A stretch of 64,000 nucleotides of DNA from Massilia pinisoli (GTDB taxonomy: Bacteria > Pseudomonadota > Gammaproteobacteria > Burkholderiales > Burkholderiaceae_D). Location of the stretch: NCBI RefSeq assembly GCF_024753285.1, contig NZ_JANUGW010000002.1:372001-436000 (forward strand), given 5' to 3'. Made by a program: the position numbers and the translations under genes. This document shows, in pieces, positions 50,980 through 59,446 of this stretch (the first letter of the stretch is position 1; each line of letters opens with the position of its first letter). Below the pieces are notes generated by a model, which saw only the letters and a program-made list of their open reading frames with translations, did no database searches and had not been told where the DNA came from.

Positions 50980-53547
50980 ATGACGCTCCTTCCCCGTTCC
51001 CTCACCACCATCGCGTTCGGCGTCGCCGTGCTGTGCGGCGCCGCGCATGCAGCCGATATGCCCGCGCGCGAACGCGCGTCGTTCGACGCCGACTGGCGCT
51101 TCGCGAAAGGCGATCCCGCCGGCAGCGCCGCCCAACTCGACGACGCGAAACTCTCCGACCCGGCGACCGCCATTCCCGCCGCCCAGCCGGGCTTCGACGA
51201 CGCCGCGTGGCGCAAGCTCGACCTGCCGCACGACTGGGGCATCGAAGGGCCGTTCAAGCAGGAATATCCGGGCGAGACGGGCAAGCTGCCGTGGTGGGGC
51301 GTGGGCTGGTACCGCAAGCACTTCACGCTGCCGGCCGCGGACGCGGGCCGCCGCCTGTACCTGGACATCGACGGCGCCATGTCGCACGCCGCCGTCTGGA
51401 TCAACGGGCATTACGTCGGAGGCTGGCCGTACGGTTACGCGTCGTGGCGCGTGGACCTGACGCCGTACGCGAAGCCGGGCGGCGACAACGTGGTGGCGAT
51501 CCGCCTCGACAATCCGCCCCATTCGTCGCGCTGGTATCCGGGCGGCGGCATCTACCGCAACGTCTGGCTCGTCAAGACGGCGCCCGTCCACGTCGCGCAG
51601 TACGGCACGTACGTGACGACGCCGCAGGTGTCGAAGGACGCGGCGACCGTGTCCATCCAGACGACCGTGGAAAGCGACGGCCAGGCCGCGCAGGTGCAGG
51701 TGGCGACGGAGATCTACGCGCTCGACGCGGCCGGCAAGCGCAGCGGGGCGCCCGTCGCGCACCAGGCGGCGTCGGCATCCGCCAAGGTCGTCGCGGACCG
51801 CCAGGCCCAGCTCACGCAGACGCTGACCGTACCGAAGCCTCACCTGTGGAGCATCGCGAGTCCGCAGCGCTACGTCGCGGTGACGACCGTGACGGACAAC
51901 GGCAAGGTGACGGACGTCGTCGAGACGCCGTTCGGCATCCGCACCGCGACGTTCGACCCGGCACGCGGCTTCCTGCTGAACGGCCAGCGCGTGCCGCTGA
52001 ACGGCGTGTGCATGCACCACGACCTGGGCGCGCTGGGCACGGCGATCAACGTACGGGCGCTGGAGCGGCAGCTGGAAGTGCTGCGCGAGATGGGCACGAA
52101 CGCCATCCGCACGAGCCACAACCCGCCGGCGCCCGAGCTGCTGGACCTCGCGGACCGCATGGGCTTCGTCGTGCTGGACGAGGCGTTCGACATGTGGCAC
52201 GAGGCGAAGACGCCGAACGACTATCACCTGTCGTTCGACGCCTGGCACGAGAAGGACTTGCGCGCGCAGATCCGGCGTGACCGCAACCACCCGAGCGTGA
52301 TCGCCTGGAGCACGGGCAACGAGATTCCGGAGCAGGGCAGGCCGGAAGGCTGGAAGCTGGCCGCGCACCTCGCGGAAATCGCGCGCGGTGAGGACCGCAC
52401 GCGTCCCGTCACGTCCGCGTACAACCACACGGAATCGGGCTATAACGGCTTCCAGAACGTCGTCGACCTGTTCGGCTACAACTACAAGCCGGGCGAATAC
52501 GGCAAGGTGCATGCGTCCGCGCCGTACCTGCCGATTTTCGGCAGCGAGACGGCATCGACGATCAGTTCGCGCGGCGAATACTTCTTCCCCGTCAGCGACG
52601 ACAAAGCCAAGGGCGCGGCGAACTTCCAGGTCAGCAGCTACGACCTGACGGCGCCGCCGTGGGCCACGTCGCCCGACGTCGAATTCAAGGGCCAGGACGA
52701 CAATCCGTTCGTCGCGGGCGAATTCGTGTGGACGGGTTTCGACTACCTGGGCGAGCCGACACCGTACAACGACGACGCGACGAACCTGCTGAACTTCACG
52801 GACCCCGCGCAGCAGCAGCGCGCCGCGCAGGAACTGGCCACGTTGAAGAAGATCGCGATGCCGTCGCGCAGTTCGTACTTCGGCATCGTCGACCTGGCCG
52901 GCTTCAAGAAAGACCGCTTCTACCTGTACCAGGCCCGCTGGCGTCCGGACCTGCCGATGGCGCACCTGCTGCCGCACTGGAACTGGCCGGAGCGCGTGCG
53001 CCAGGTGACGCCCGTGCACCTGTACACGTCCGGCGACGAAGCGGAGCTCTTCCTGAACGGGAAGTCGCTGGGCCGCAAGAAGCGCGGCCCGCGCGACTAC
53101 CGCCTGCGCTGGGACGACGTCGTGTACCAGCCCGGCACGTTGAAGGCCGTCGTCTACAAGCACGGCAAGCGCTGGGCCGAGGACACCGTCGCGACGACGG
53201 GCCAGGCCGCGAAGCTCGTCGTGTCGGCCGACCGCACGAAGCTCACGGCCGACGGCCACGACCTCGCGTTCGTGACGGTGGCCATCGCCGACAAGGACGG
53301 GCGCCAGGTGCCGCGTTCGCATGACCGCATCGCGTTCAAGCTGTCGGGCCCGGGCGAGATCGTCGCAACGGACAACGGCGACGCGACGAACCTGGAACCG
53401 TTCCAGTCGCACGAGCGCAACGCGTACAACGGCCTGGCGCTGGCCATCGTCAAGACCCGCGCCGGCGAGGGCGGCAAGGTGACGTTGACGGCGAGCGCGG
53501 ACGGCCTCGAAGGCGCCCAGGTCACGCTCGACAGCGTGGCGCACTGA
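50980..53547 (+). CDS. GH2 family beta-galactosidase-type glycosidase, secreted
   Basis: The 855-residue protein starts at ATG 50980; its signal peptide MTLLPRSLTTIAFGVAVLCGAAHA supports this over longer frames. The GH2 order is visible: jelly-roll sugar-binding domain (about 30-215; WRKLDLPHDWGIEGPF, GVGWYRKHF, WINGHYVGG), Ig-like domain (about 220-330), then a TIM barrel (about 335-640). NEIPEQG carries the acid/base Glu and PIFGSETAS the likely nucleophile Glu. RTSHNPPAPELLDLADRMGFVVLDE is the usual barrel strand (residues about 388-412). C-terminal Ig-like domains (DUF4982-like; LFLNGKSLGRKKRGP) follow. This family includes beta-galactosidases and related beta-glycosidases; the sugar is not decidable here. 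It stands alone but fits the polysaccharide theme of the window. Confidence 0.9.
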   Translation: MTLLPRSLTTIAFGVAVLCGAAHAADMPARERASFDADWRFAKGDPAGSAAQLDDAKLSDPATAIPAAQPGFDDAAWRKLDLPHDWGIEGPFKQEYPGETGKLPWWGVGWYRKHFTLPAADAGRRLYLDIDGAMSHAAVWINGHYVGGWPYGYASWRVDLTPYAKPGGDNVVAIRLDNPPHSSRWYPGGGIYRNVWLVKTAPVHVAQYGTYVTTPQVSKDAATVSIQTTVESDGQAAQVQVATEIYALDAAGKRSGAPVAHQAASASAKVVADRQAQLTQTLTVPKPHLWSIASPQRYVAVTTVTDNGKVTDVVETPFGIRTATFDPARGFLLNGQRVPLNGVCMHHDLGALGTAINVRALERQLEVLREMGTNAIRTSHNPPAPELLDLADRMGFVVLDEAFDMWHEAKTPNDYHLSFDAWHEKDLRAQIRRDRNHPSVIAWSTGNEIPEQGRPEGWKLAAHLAEIARGEDRTRPVTSAYNHTESGYNGFQNVVDLFGYNYKPGEYGKVHASAPYLPIFGSETASTISSRGEYFFPVSDDKAKGAANFQVSSYDLTAPPWATSPDVEFKGQDDNPFVAGEFVWTGFDYLGEPTPYNDDATNLLNFTDPAQQQRAAQELATLKKIAMPSRSSYFGIVDLAGFKKDRFYLYQARWRPDLPMAHLLPHWNWPERVRQVTPVHLYTSGDEAELFLNGKSLGRKKRGPRDYRLRWDDVVYQPGTLKAVVYKHGKRWAEDTVATTGQAAKLVVSADRTKLTADGHDLAFVTVAIADKDGRQVPRSHDRIAFKLSGPGEIVATDNGDATNLEPFQSHERNAYNGLALAIVKTRAGEGGKVTLTASADGLEGAQVTLDSVAH

Positions 53548-53640
53548 AGGGATCACCGTGCCGGACGCCGTACCATGCGGCGTCCGCGCACGGGTTCGGC
53601 TAGACTGTCCCGCCACGGCTTCATCGACAGGGGGACAACC

Positions 53641-54045
53641 ATGCAGGATGATTTCGATGCCTTCATGCGCCAGCGGATCGCGGCGTCCGACGCATTCGTC
53701 GGCGGCGACTACGGCCCGCTCGGCGCCATCTCCACGAACCGGCCACCGGCCACCATCTTCGGACCCAAGGGCGATTGCGTGCAGGGCCCCGATGCCGTGA
53801 ACGCGGCCAATCGCGCCGGCGCCGCGCAATTCGGCCCCGGCGGCGAGAACCGCTTCGAGGTGCTGCACAGCGCCGTCGACGGCGACCTCGCGTACTGGGC
53901 CGGCATCCAGCGTTCCGTCGTCAACGTCAAGGGGCAGCCGCATCCGGTCCCCATGGACTTGCGCGTCACGGAGGTGTTCCGGCGCGAGGAGGGCGCCTGG
54001 AAACTCGTCCACCGGCATGCGGACAAGCTGGCCGGCGACCACTGA
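53641..54045 (+). CDS. NTF2-like (DUF4440/SnoaL-type) protein
   Basis: This 134-residue protein starts at ATG 53641 behind GGGGGAC. The frame opens earlier, but the sequence before MQDDFDAFMRQRIAASDAFV does not look protein-like. The pattern is a helix-rich start, FGPKGDCVQGPDAVNAAN, then beta strands with FEVLHSAVDGDLAYWAGIQRSVV and LRVTEVFRREEGAWKLVHRHAD. This is the usual cone-shaped NTF2/DUF4440 fold, in which the closing WKLVHRHAD is very typical. Such proteins are small isomerase-like or ligand-binding domains with varied roles, so no reaction can be assigned. It appears to be a single gene. Confidence 0.82.
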   Translation: MQDDFDAFMRQRIAASDAFVGGDYGPLGAISTNRPPATIFGPKGDCVQGPDAVNAANRAGAAQFGPGGENRFEVLHSAVDGDLAYWAGIQRSVVNVKGQPHPVPMDLRVTEVFRREEGAWKLVHRHADKLAGDH

Positions 54046-54180
54046 CGGGCCCCTCATGCGCGGAGTGTTGTAATCAGGCGATAGCGCCTGTAACACTTGC
54101 GTATTAGAGTTTCAATAAAGCACCATCTTTGTCCGTTTCCTCCGGATAATGGAACTCCGCACTTACGTCGAGCCACCGCC

Positions 54181-55485
54181 ATGGAATTTGAAGTTTTCGA
54201 CTCGTTGACGTCGAGCCCCGCGCCCGCGCAGGCCGACGCGACGTCACCGCTCGTCCGGTTGCAATATCTGATCGATAACACGCCGGCCATCATCTATGCC
54301 ACGGTGCCCAGCGGCGACTTCAAGATGACGTTCGTGAGCAACAACGCGTACAACGTGCTCGGCTATCGACCGGAAGAGATGGTGGCGGACCCGAACTTCT
54401 GGTTCGACCACATCCACCCGGACGATGCGCCCAGCATCTTTTCCAGCCTGGCCCAGCTGTTCGTCGATGGCGAGAAGACGTACGAATACCGGTTCCGCAC
54501 GGCGAGCGGCGAATTCCTGTGGATGCACGACCGGCTGCGCCTGATCTACGACGACCGCGGCACGCCCGTCGAGGTGATCGGCGCGCTGACGGACATCACG
54601 GTGCGCAAGCTGATGGAGCAGGAGCAGCAGCAACTGATCGCGAAGCTGAGCGAGGCGCACGACCAGCTGCTGCAATCGGAAAAGATGGCGTCGATCGGCC
54701 AGCTGGCGGCGGGCGTGGCGCACGAGATCAACAATCCGATCGGCTTCGTCAACTCGAACATGGGGACGTTGCGGCACTACGTGGGCACGTTGCTGTCGGT
54801 GATCGACCAGTACGGCCAGGCCGTGCAGCAGGCCGCGCCCGGCTCGCCCCTCGCGACGCAGATCGAGGCGATCGGGCGCAAGGCCGATCTCGGCTATTTG
54901 AAGGAAGACATCGCCGACCTCGTCACCGAGTCGATGGACGGGCTGAAGCGCGTGAAGGACATCGTGCAGGCGCTGAAGGATTTTTCGCACGTGGGCCTGA
55001 TGGATTGGCAATATGCGGACGTGCACTCGGGCATCGACACGACGTTGAACATCGTCGCCAACGAGATCAAGTACAAGGCCACCGTCGAGAAGCACTACGG
55101 CAAGCTGCCCGAAATCAAATGCCTGGCGTCGCAGCTGAACCAGGTATTCATGAACCTGCTCGTGAACGCCGCGCAAGCGATCCAGAGCAAGGGTGTGATC
55201 ACGATCGCCACCGGCGCGTCCGAGGGCTGGGTGTGGATCAGGATCAGCGACAACGGCTCCGGCATCGCGCCGGAAAACCTGAAGCGCGTGTTCGAGCCGT
55301 TCTTCACGACGAAGCCGGTCGGCAGCGGCACGGGCCTCGGGCTGTCGCTGTCGTACAGCATCGTCAACAAGCACGGTGGTCGCATCGAGGTCGCGTCGAA
55401 ACCGGGTGTCGGCACCGTCTTCACGATCCGCCTGCCGGTCGTGCCGCCGGGCTCCGCGGCAGGCGCCGGCGTCGCCGCGGACTGA
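54181..55485 (+). CDS. PAS-domain histidine kinase
   Basis: This 434-residue soluble kinase starts at ATG 54181 (MEFEVFDSLTSS). A PAS_3-type domain (about 28-143; GDFKMTFVSNNAYNVLGYRPEEM, then FLWMHDRLRLIYDDRG) is followed by a coiled coil and the phosphoacceptor His181 in AAGVAHEINNP. The ATPase domain has N box MNLLVNAAQA, G1 DNGSGIA, F box FFTTKPVG and G2 GSGTGLGLS. From residue 160 on it is closely similar to the sensorless kinase at 43421 (LLQSEKMASIGQLAAGVAHE against LLQSEKLASIGQLAAGVAHE). No response regulator is adjacent, so it may feed the receivers of the signalling block. It converges on the MgtC-like gene. Confidence 0.93.
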   Translation: MEFEVFDSLTSSPAPAQADATSPLVRLQYLIDNTPAIIYATVPSGDFKMTFVSNNAYNVLGYRPEEMVADPNFWFDHIHPDDAPSIFSSLAQLFVDGEKTYEYRFRTASGEFLWMHDRLRLIYDDRGTPVEVIGALTDITVRKLMEQEQQQLIAKLSEAHDQLLQSEKMASIGQLAAGVAHEINNPIGFVNSNMGTLRHYVGTLLSVIDQYGQAVQQAAPGSPLATQIEAIGRKADLGYLKEDIADLVTESMDGLKRVKDIVQALKDFSHVGLMDWQYADVHSGIDTTLNIVANEIKYKATVEKHYGKLPEIKCLASQLNQVFMNLLVNAAQAIQSKGVITIATGASEGWVWIRISDNGSGIAPENLKRVFEPFFTTKPVGSGTGLGLSLSYSIVNKHGGRIEVASKPGVGTVFTIRLPVVPPGSAAGAGVAAD

Positions 55486-55490
55486 TCCGC

Positions 55491-55973
55491 CTATTCGTCG
55501 TGCAGGGTGATCGCCCGCTGTTCGTCGGCCGGCTTGTCCAGCCAGCGGCGGTGCAGCGCCCGTTCGATGGGCTTGCCGCACACGAACAGCACGAACACGA
55601 GGACGAGGGCGATGGCCGCGATCTGCCACGACCCCATGCCGCACAGGACGCCGAGGATGGCCGTGATCCAGATCGACGCCGCCGTCGTCAGGCCGCGCAC
55701 GCGGTCGCTGCCGTTCTCGCGGATGATGACGCCGGAACCGAGGAAGCCGATGCCGGTGACGAGGCCCTGGATGACGCGGCTGATGGCGGCGGTGTCGGCC
55801 TGGCGGCCCGTCGCGAGGTCCGCGCCGGCCAGGGTGACGGCGCAGGCGCCCACGCACACGAGGCCAAGCGTGCGGATGCCCGTCGGCTTGCCGTGCAGGT
55901 TGCGGTCGAGGCCGATCAAGCCGCCGACGAGCAGGGACGCCGTCAGGCGCACCATGATTTCCAGATAGTCCAT
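55491..55973 (-). CDS. MgtC/SapB family membrane protein
   Basis: This 160-residue inner-membrane protein starts at ATG 55973 (MDYLEIMVRLTASLLVGGLIG). Upstream in-frame residues lack hydrophobic character. It shows the family signature GGLIGLDRNLHGKPTGIRTLGLV, GIGFLGSGVIIRE and RGLTTAASIWITAILGV, with about four to five transmembrane helices. It is short, lacking the C-terminal ACT-like domain of Salmonella MgtC, as in SapB/YhiD-type members. Such proteins are linked to magnesium limitation or acid stress in other bacteria, but the role here is not shown. No magnesium-responsive leader was recognised upstream. Confidence 0.9.
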   Translation of the reverse strand: MDYLEIMVRLTASLLVGGLIGLDRNLHGKPTGIRTLGLVCVGACAVTLAGADLATGRQADTAAISRVIQGLVTGIGFLGSGVIIRENGSDRVRGLTTAASIWITAILGVLCGMGSWQIAAIALVLVFVLFVCGKPIERALHRRWLDKPADEQRAITLHDE

Positions 55974-56084
55974 GCGAGGTTTCCGATTCGTTCGCGATCC
56001 CGTATTGTCCCGCATCCCGGGCGGTCGTGAACGACCGGGGATGCTTGTGCAACGGACAAATACTCTTGAAGTAATCGTAATGTC

Positions 56085-56149
56085 GGGTCGTCGGGGACCC
56101 AAAAATCTGTGTCGTTTGCGCCCGGAATCGCCGTTTCGGCGTTTTTTTT
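56085..56149 (+). terminator. Hairpins with T8 tail upstream of pilE
   Basis: GGGTC (56085-56089) pairs with GACCC (56096-56100). Then CGCCG-TTT-CGGCG (56129-56141) is followed by eight T (56142-56149). The second is a canonical intrinsic terminator on the plus strand, yet the nearest upstream plus-strand gene ends at 55485 with an opposing gene in between. It may end a small RNA or attenuate a pilE leader starting within this gap. Confidence 0.6.
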
Positions 56150-56209
56150 CGAGCACAACGGACTGCGTTGCGCTAATATTGACGTGCAGAAACTTTCTAC
56201 CCAACGCAT

Positions 56210-56650
56210 ATGAAAACTCGTTCCCTGTCCACGCGGCGCGAACGCGGCTTCACGCTGATCGAGATCCTCGTCGTCGTGGCGATCGTCGGCATCCTCAGCG
56301 CCATCGCCGTCCCGGCCTACCAGGATTACGTCATCCGCGCGCGTCTGACCGAAGCATTCTCAGCCCTGGGGAGCATACCGACGGCGGCCGAGGACTACTG
56401 GAATACCAACAGCCCGCACACGTACGCCGGCTTCGACCGCATGCCGCCGAACAGCGCCAACTTCACGTACGCGCTGTCCGGCGCGAGCGCGTCCGCATAC
56501 ACGGTGACGGCGACCGGCGCGGGCCCCGTGGCGGGCTTCGTCTACACGATCGATCAGAACGGCAACCGCGCCACCACTGCTGCGCCGAGCGGCTGGGGTA
56601 CGAGCACGTCGTGCTGGATCGACCGCAAGGGTGCGCAGTGCGTGCAATGA
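56210..56650 (+). CDS. pilE: Type IV pilin, PilE-like
   Basis: This 146-residue pilin has a short basic leader MKTRSLSTRRERG cut before FTLIEILVVVAIVGILSAIA. The prepilin peptidase site is G13 and F14, and Glu5 of the mature protein is present. The rest includes AYQDYVIRARLTEAFSALGS and two Cys near the end (SCWIDRKGAQC) forming the usual D-loop pair. Length and loop fit PilE-type pilins found with minor-pilin operons. No clear ribosome site precedes the ATG. Its stop overlaps the next start (ATGA). Prepilin peptidase and the assembly ATPases are not in the window. Confidence 0.93.
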   Translation: MKTRSLSTRRERGFTLIEILVVVAIVGILSAIAVPAYQDYVIRARLTEAFSALGSIPTAAEDYWNTNSPHTYAGFDRMPPNSANFTYALSGASASAYTVTATGAGPVAGFVYTIDQNGNRATTAAPSGWGTSTSCWIDRKGAQCVQ

Positions 56651-57273
56651 TGCATCGACGGCAAGCGCGCGGCTTCACGCTGGTCGAAGCCGCGGTCGTC
56701 GTCGCGATCATGGGCATCGTGCTCGCCGTCGCGCTGCCGTCGATGTCGAACTGGCTGCTGGGACGCAAGGCGTTCGCGGCGGCCGTGTTCTACCAGGACG
56801 GCTTCACGCTCGCACGCAACACCGCGATCGCACACAACAGCCACAGCCGGCTCGTGCTGGCGGAGAACGCGGCGAACGGCAAGATGGACTGGCGCGTCGA
56901 CATCTGCTTCCCGACGACCGCCATCCCCTGCAACGCCGATACGGGGTCGTGGTCCACGGCTGCCGCCGACGCCGCCGACGACCCCGACCCCGCGCAGGTG
57001 TTCCGCTCGATTGGACGCAGCGCCGAGGCAATGCCGGGCGCAGGCGACCTGGCGCTCGGCGTGGTCCCGTCCGGCGCCACCGAAGTCTATTTCACGCCGC
57101 TGGGCTGGGTCGACACGAACGTCGGGTCGCGCGTGTCGCGCGTCAGCCTCGCGCCCTCGCTCACGCGCGCGAACGCGTTCGCGCCGCTGGCCGTCGTGCT
57201 GACGCTGGCCGGCATCGCCAGCATTTGCGATCCGGCGGCGCCGGCGCACGACGTACGGGGCTGCCCACCATGA
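56647..57273 (+). CDS. fimT: Minor pseudopilin, GspH/FimT (FimU) type
   Basis: This 208-residue protein starts at ATG 56647, overlapping the pilE stop. Leader MMHRRQARG is followed by FTLVEAAVVVAIMGIVLAVALPS, the class III signal with Glu5. The body has FTLARNTAIAHNSHSRLVLA, the strongly conserved GspH/FimT stretch, and two pairs of Cys. It is expected to sit in the priming complex at the pilus tip together with PilV, PilW and PilX. The length is slightly above the usual 160-180 because of an acidic insertion AAADAADDPDPAQV. Gene naming (fimT or fimU) is by position and domain. Confidence 0.88.
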   Translation: MMHRRQARGFTLVEAAVVVAIMGIVLAVALPSMSNWLLGRKAFAAAVFYQDGFTLARNTAIAHNSHSRLVLAENAANGKMDWRVDICFPTTAIPCNADTGSWSTAAADAADDPDPAQVFRSIGRSAEAMPGAGDLALGVVPSGATEVYFTPLGWVDTNVGSRVSRVSLAPSLTRANAFAPLAVVLTLAGIASICDPAAPAHDVRGCPP

Positions 57274-57683
57274 TCGCACGCCGCCAGCAGGGCATGGCCC
57301 TGATCGAGTCGATTGTCGCGGCCGTGCTGTTGGCGGTCGGCCTGCTGGGCGCCATCGGCCTGCAGGCGCGGTCGACGAGCGCGCTCGCCGACGCCGGCAT
57401 GCGCGCGGAGGCCACCATCGCTGCCGACAAGCTGCTGGGCATGATGGCGGTCGATCTGCCGAATGCAGGCGCCTACGCGCTGGCGGCCGGCGCGACGCCG
57501 ACCGCGCGGCTGCAGCCCTGGTACGACGAGACGCGCGGGCGCATCCCGAACGCACAGATCGTCGTGGCGGTGACGCCCGCGACGGGCCGCACGCGCGTGG
57601 AGATCACGATCGCTTGGACGCGCAAGACCGGCGCGGCGCAGAACGCGCACCGCGTGGTCTCCTACCTGTCGGCGGCGACATGA
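57270..57683 (+). CDS. pilV: Type IV pilus minor pilin PilV
   Basis: This 137-residue minor pilin overlaps the previous stop by four bases. The leader MIARRQQG precedes MALIESIVAAVLLAVGLLGAIGLQA, a PilV-type signal in which Met replaces the first Phe and Glu5 is kept. The remainder has the expected helix (ARSTSALADAGMRAEATIAADKLLGMM) and a beta part ending VEITIAWTRKTG. Its place between fimT and pilW matches the Pseudomonas order fimU-pilV-pilW-pilX-pilY1. It helps prime pilus assembly and carry PilY1 to the tip. Confidence 0.9.
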   Translation: MIARRQQGMALIESIVAAVLLAVGLLGAIGLQARSTSALADAGMRAEATIAADKLLGMMAVDLPNAGAYALAAGATPTARLQPWYDETRGRIPNAQIVVAVTPATGRTRVEITIAWTRKTGAAQNAHRVVSYLSAAT

Positions 57684-58849
57684 AGACCTCGTTCCCGACC
57701 CGCTCGCGAGGGTTCTCGCTGGTCGAGCTGATGGTCAGCGTCGTCATCGGCCTGCTCGCGCTGCTGTTCGCGGTGCGCATGGTCGGCGGCGCCGAGCAGG
57801 CGCGCCGCTCGGCGCTGGGCGGATCCGACGAGATGCAGAATGGTATGGTCGCGCTGTTTTCGCTCAGCAACGACGCCGGCAGCGCGGGCTACGGCCTGAA
57901 CGATCCGATCATCGCGGGATGCAATACCCAGTTCAACGACACGAAGGGCTACCAGTTGGCACCCGCGACGCGCGGCGCCACGGCCGTGACGCCGCTGGCG
58001 CCCGTCGTGATCGAGTCGCACGGCGCCAGCCCTGACAGGGTTTCCTTCTATTCCGGCACCTCGGTCGGCGGCACGCCCACGCTGCGCCTCACGAGCGATG
58101 CGGCGGCCGGCGCCACGCAGCTGGACGTCGACCGCATCGCGTACGGCTTCAACCAGGGCGACGTGCTCGTCGTCGCGCCGGAACAGCCGGGTGGCGATTG
58201 TCGGCTGGTGCAGCGTTCCGACAGCGATTCGACGGCGACCCGTGTCATGCTGGCCGCGGGCGGCGGCATGCGCTTCAACGGAGGCAATCCCACGGCGTCC
58301 TTCAAGGGCTACGCGGCGCGCGTGTTCGACCTCGGCCCGGTCGGAAGCCTGGCGTTCCGTTCATGGTCGGTGGCGGACGGTTATCTGCAGTTGCGGGCGA
58401 CGGGGCCGGACGACACGTCGGCGCAGCCGTCGACCGTGGCCGAGAACATCGTCTCCATCAAGGCGCAGTACGGATTCGACACCCGCGCGGGCGGTGCGTT
58501 CCTTCCTCAGAACGGCTTGCAGGTCAACCGCTGGTCGGCCACGATGATCGACGCCGACGGCTCCGGCATCGTGGGGGACGCCGGGGATTGGCAGCACATC
58601 GCGGCGGTGCGCCTGGCGATCGTCGCCCGCAGCAAGGCCTTCGAGCACCCGGCGGCGGGCGCGGCCTGCACGACGACGACGGCGCAGCCGGTCGTGTTCG
58701 CGGGCGACGCGCCAACGGGTGTGGCGGGCGTGCCGATCACGTTGAACGTCGCCGTCGCCGGCGATCCGCTCGACTGGCGCTGCTACCGCTACCGCGCGTT
58801 CGAGACGGTGGTCACCCTGCGCAACGCCGGCTGGAGACCGAATCCATGA
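57680..58849 (+). CDS. pilW: Type IV pilus minor pilin PilW
   Basis: This 389-residue protein starts at ATG 57680, overlapping pilV. The leader MKTSFPTRSRG is followed by FSLVELMVSVVIGLLALLFAVRM with Glu5. After the helix the sequence resembles PilW (SDEMQNGMVALFSLSNDAGSAGYGL), with a large beta domain and Cys in IAGCNTQF, GDCRL, AACTTTT and WRCYRYR. The C-terminal RYRAFETVVTLRNAGWRP is characteristic. It acts with PilV, PilX and FimT in the tip/priming complex. Spacing indicates one transcript with the neighbouring pil genes. Confidence 0.92.
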   Translation: MKTSFPTRSRGFSLVELMVSVVIGLLALLFAVRMVGGAEQARRSALGGSDEMQNGMVALFSLSNDAGSAGYGLNDPIIAGCNTQFNDTKGYQLAPATRGATAVTPLAPVVIESHGASPDRVSFYSGTSVGGTPTLRLTSDAAAGATQLDVDRIAYGFNQGDVLVVAPEQPGGDCRLVQRSDSDSTATRVMLAAGGGMRFNGGNPTASFKGYAARVFDLGPVGSLAFRSWSVADGYLQLRATGPDDTSAQPSTVAENIVSIKAQYGFDTRAGGAFLPQNGLQVNRWSATMIDADGSGIVGDAGDWQHIAAVRLAIVARSKAFEHPAAGAACTTTTAQPVVFAGDAPTGVAGVPITLNVAVAGDPLDWRCYRYRAFETVVTLRNAGWRPNP

Positions 58850-59436
58850 CACGGAGCCGATACCACGCGCGCGCAGGCGGCATGGCGCTGCCCGTCATCC
58901 TGATCATCCTTGCGGTCATGCTGCTGGGGAGCGTGTACCTGCTCAAGTCCGTGCACTCGACAGCGCTCACGACGGGCAACCTCGCCTACGACACCACGCT
59001 GAGCCGCGAGGCGGACCTCGGCCTGCACACGGCGTTCGCCTGGCTGAGCCAGACGGCCCAGACCAACAAGGCGGCGTTGAACCAGGACGACGCCACGAAC
59101 GGCTACGTGTCGACGTGGGACGCCGCCAGCCAGCCGCGCGACGGCGCGTTCTGGACCGGCAGCCGCACGATCGACGGCGACGACGGCACGCGCATCGAAT
59201 ACGTGATCCACCGCCTGTGCGCGTCCGCCGGCTCGTATAGCGGCGCGAACCGCTGCATGCAGACGGCCGCCAACACGGCCACGGCGGGCAGCACGGTGGC
59301 GCTGGGCGACAGTCTGGCGTCGGATGCCCCGTCATATGCCGGCACGCCCCAGCTGCACTATGTGATCACGGCGCGCATCACCGGCGGCCGTGGTGCCAAC
59401 GTGACCAACCAGATGATCGTCCTGATCGGCGCATGA
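58846..59436 (+). CDS. pilX: Type IV pilus minor pilin PilX
   Basis: This 196-residue protein overlaps the pilW stop. The N-terminus MTRSRYHARAGGMALPVILIILAVMLLGSVYLLKS is the PilX type, in which the leader ends RAGG and the mature start is MALPVILI without the usual Glu5; that lack is known for PilX/GspK-like tip subunits. The C-terminal half contains IEYVIHRLCASAG and a second Cys (RCMQTA), then LHYVITARITGGRGAN. It should cap the minor-pilin complex. It ends ten bases before the pilY1 start. Confidence 0.88.
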   Translation: MTRSRYHARAGGMALPVILIILAVMLLGSVYLLKSVHSTALTTGNLAYDTTLSREADLGLHTAFAWLSQTAQTNKAALNQDDATNGYVSTWDAASQPRDGAFWTGSRTIDGDDGTRIEYVIHRLCASAGSYSGANRCMQTAANTATAGSTVALGDSLASDAPSYAGTPQLHYVITARITGGRGANVTNQMIVLIGA

Positions 59437-59446
59437 CCCGACCATC

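Noticed and set aside
50929..54096. 1055-codon antisense frame across the GH2 and NTF2-like genes
   Set aside because: Shadow of two well-supported plus-strand genes, with no recognisable motif.
56085..56149. c-di-GMP (GEMM-type) riboswitch before pilE
   Set aside because: The hairpins lack the conserved GEMM core sequences, so only terminator-like structure is claimed.
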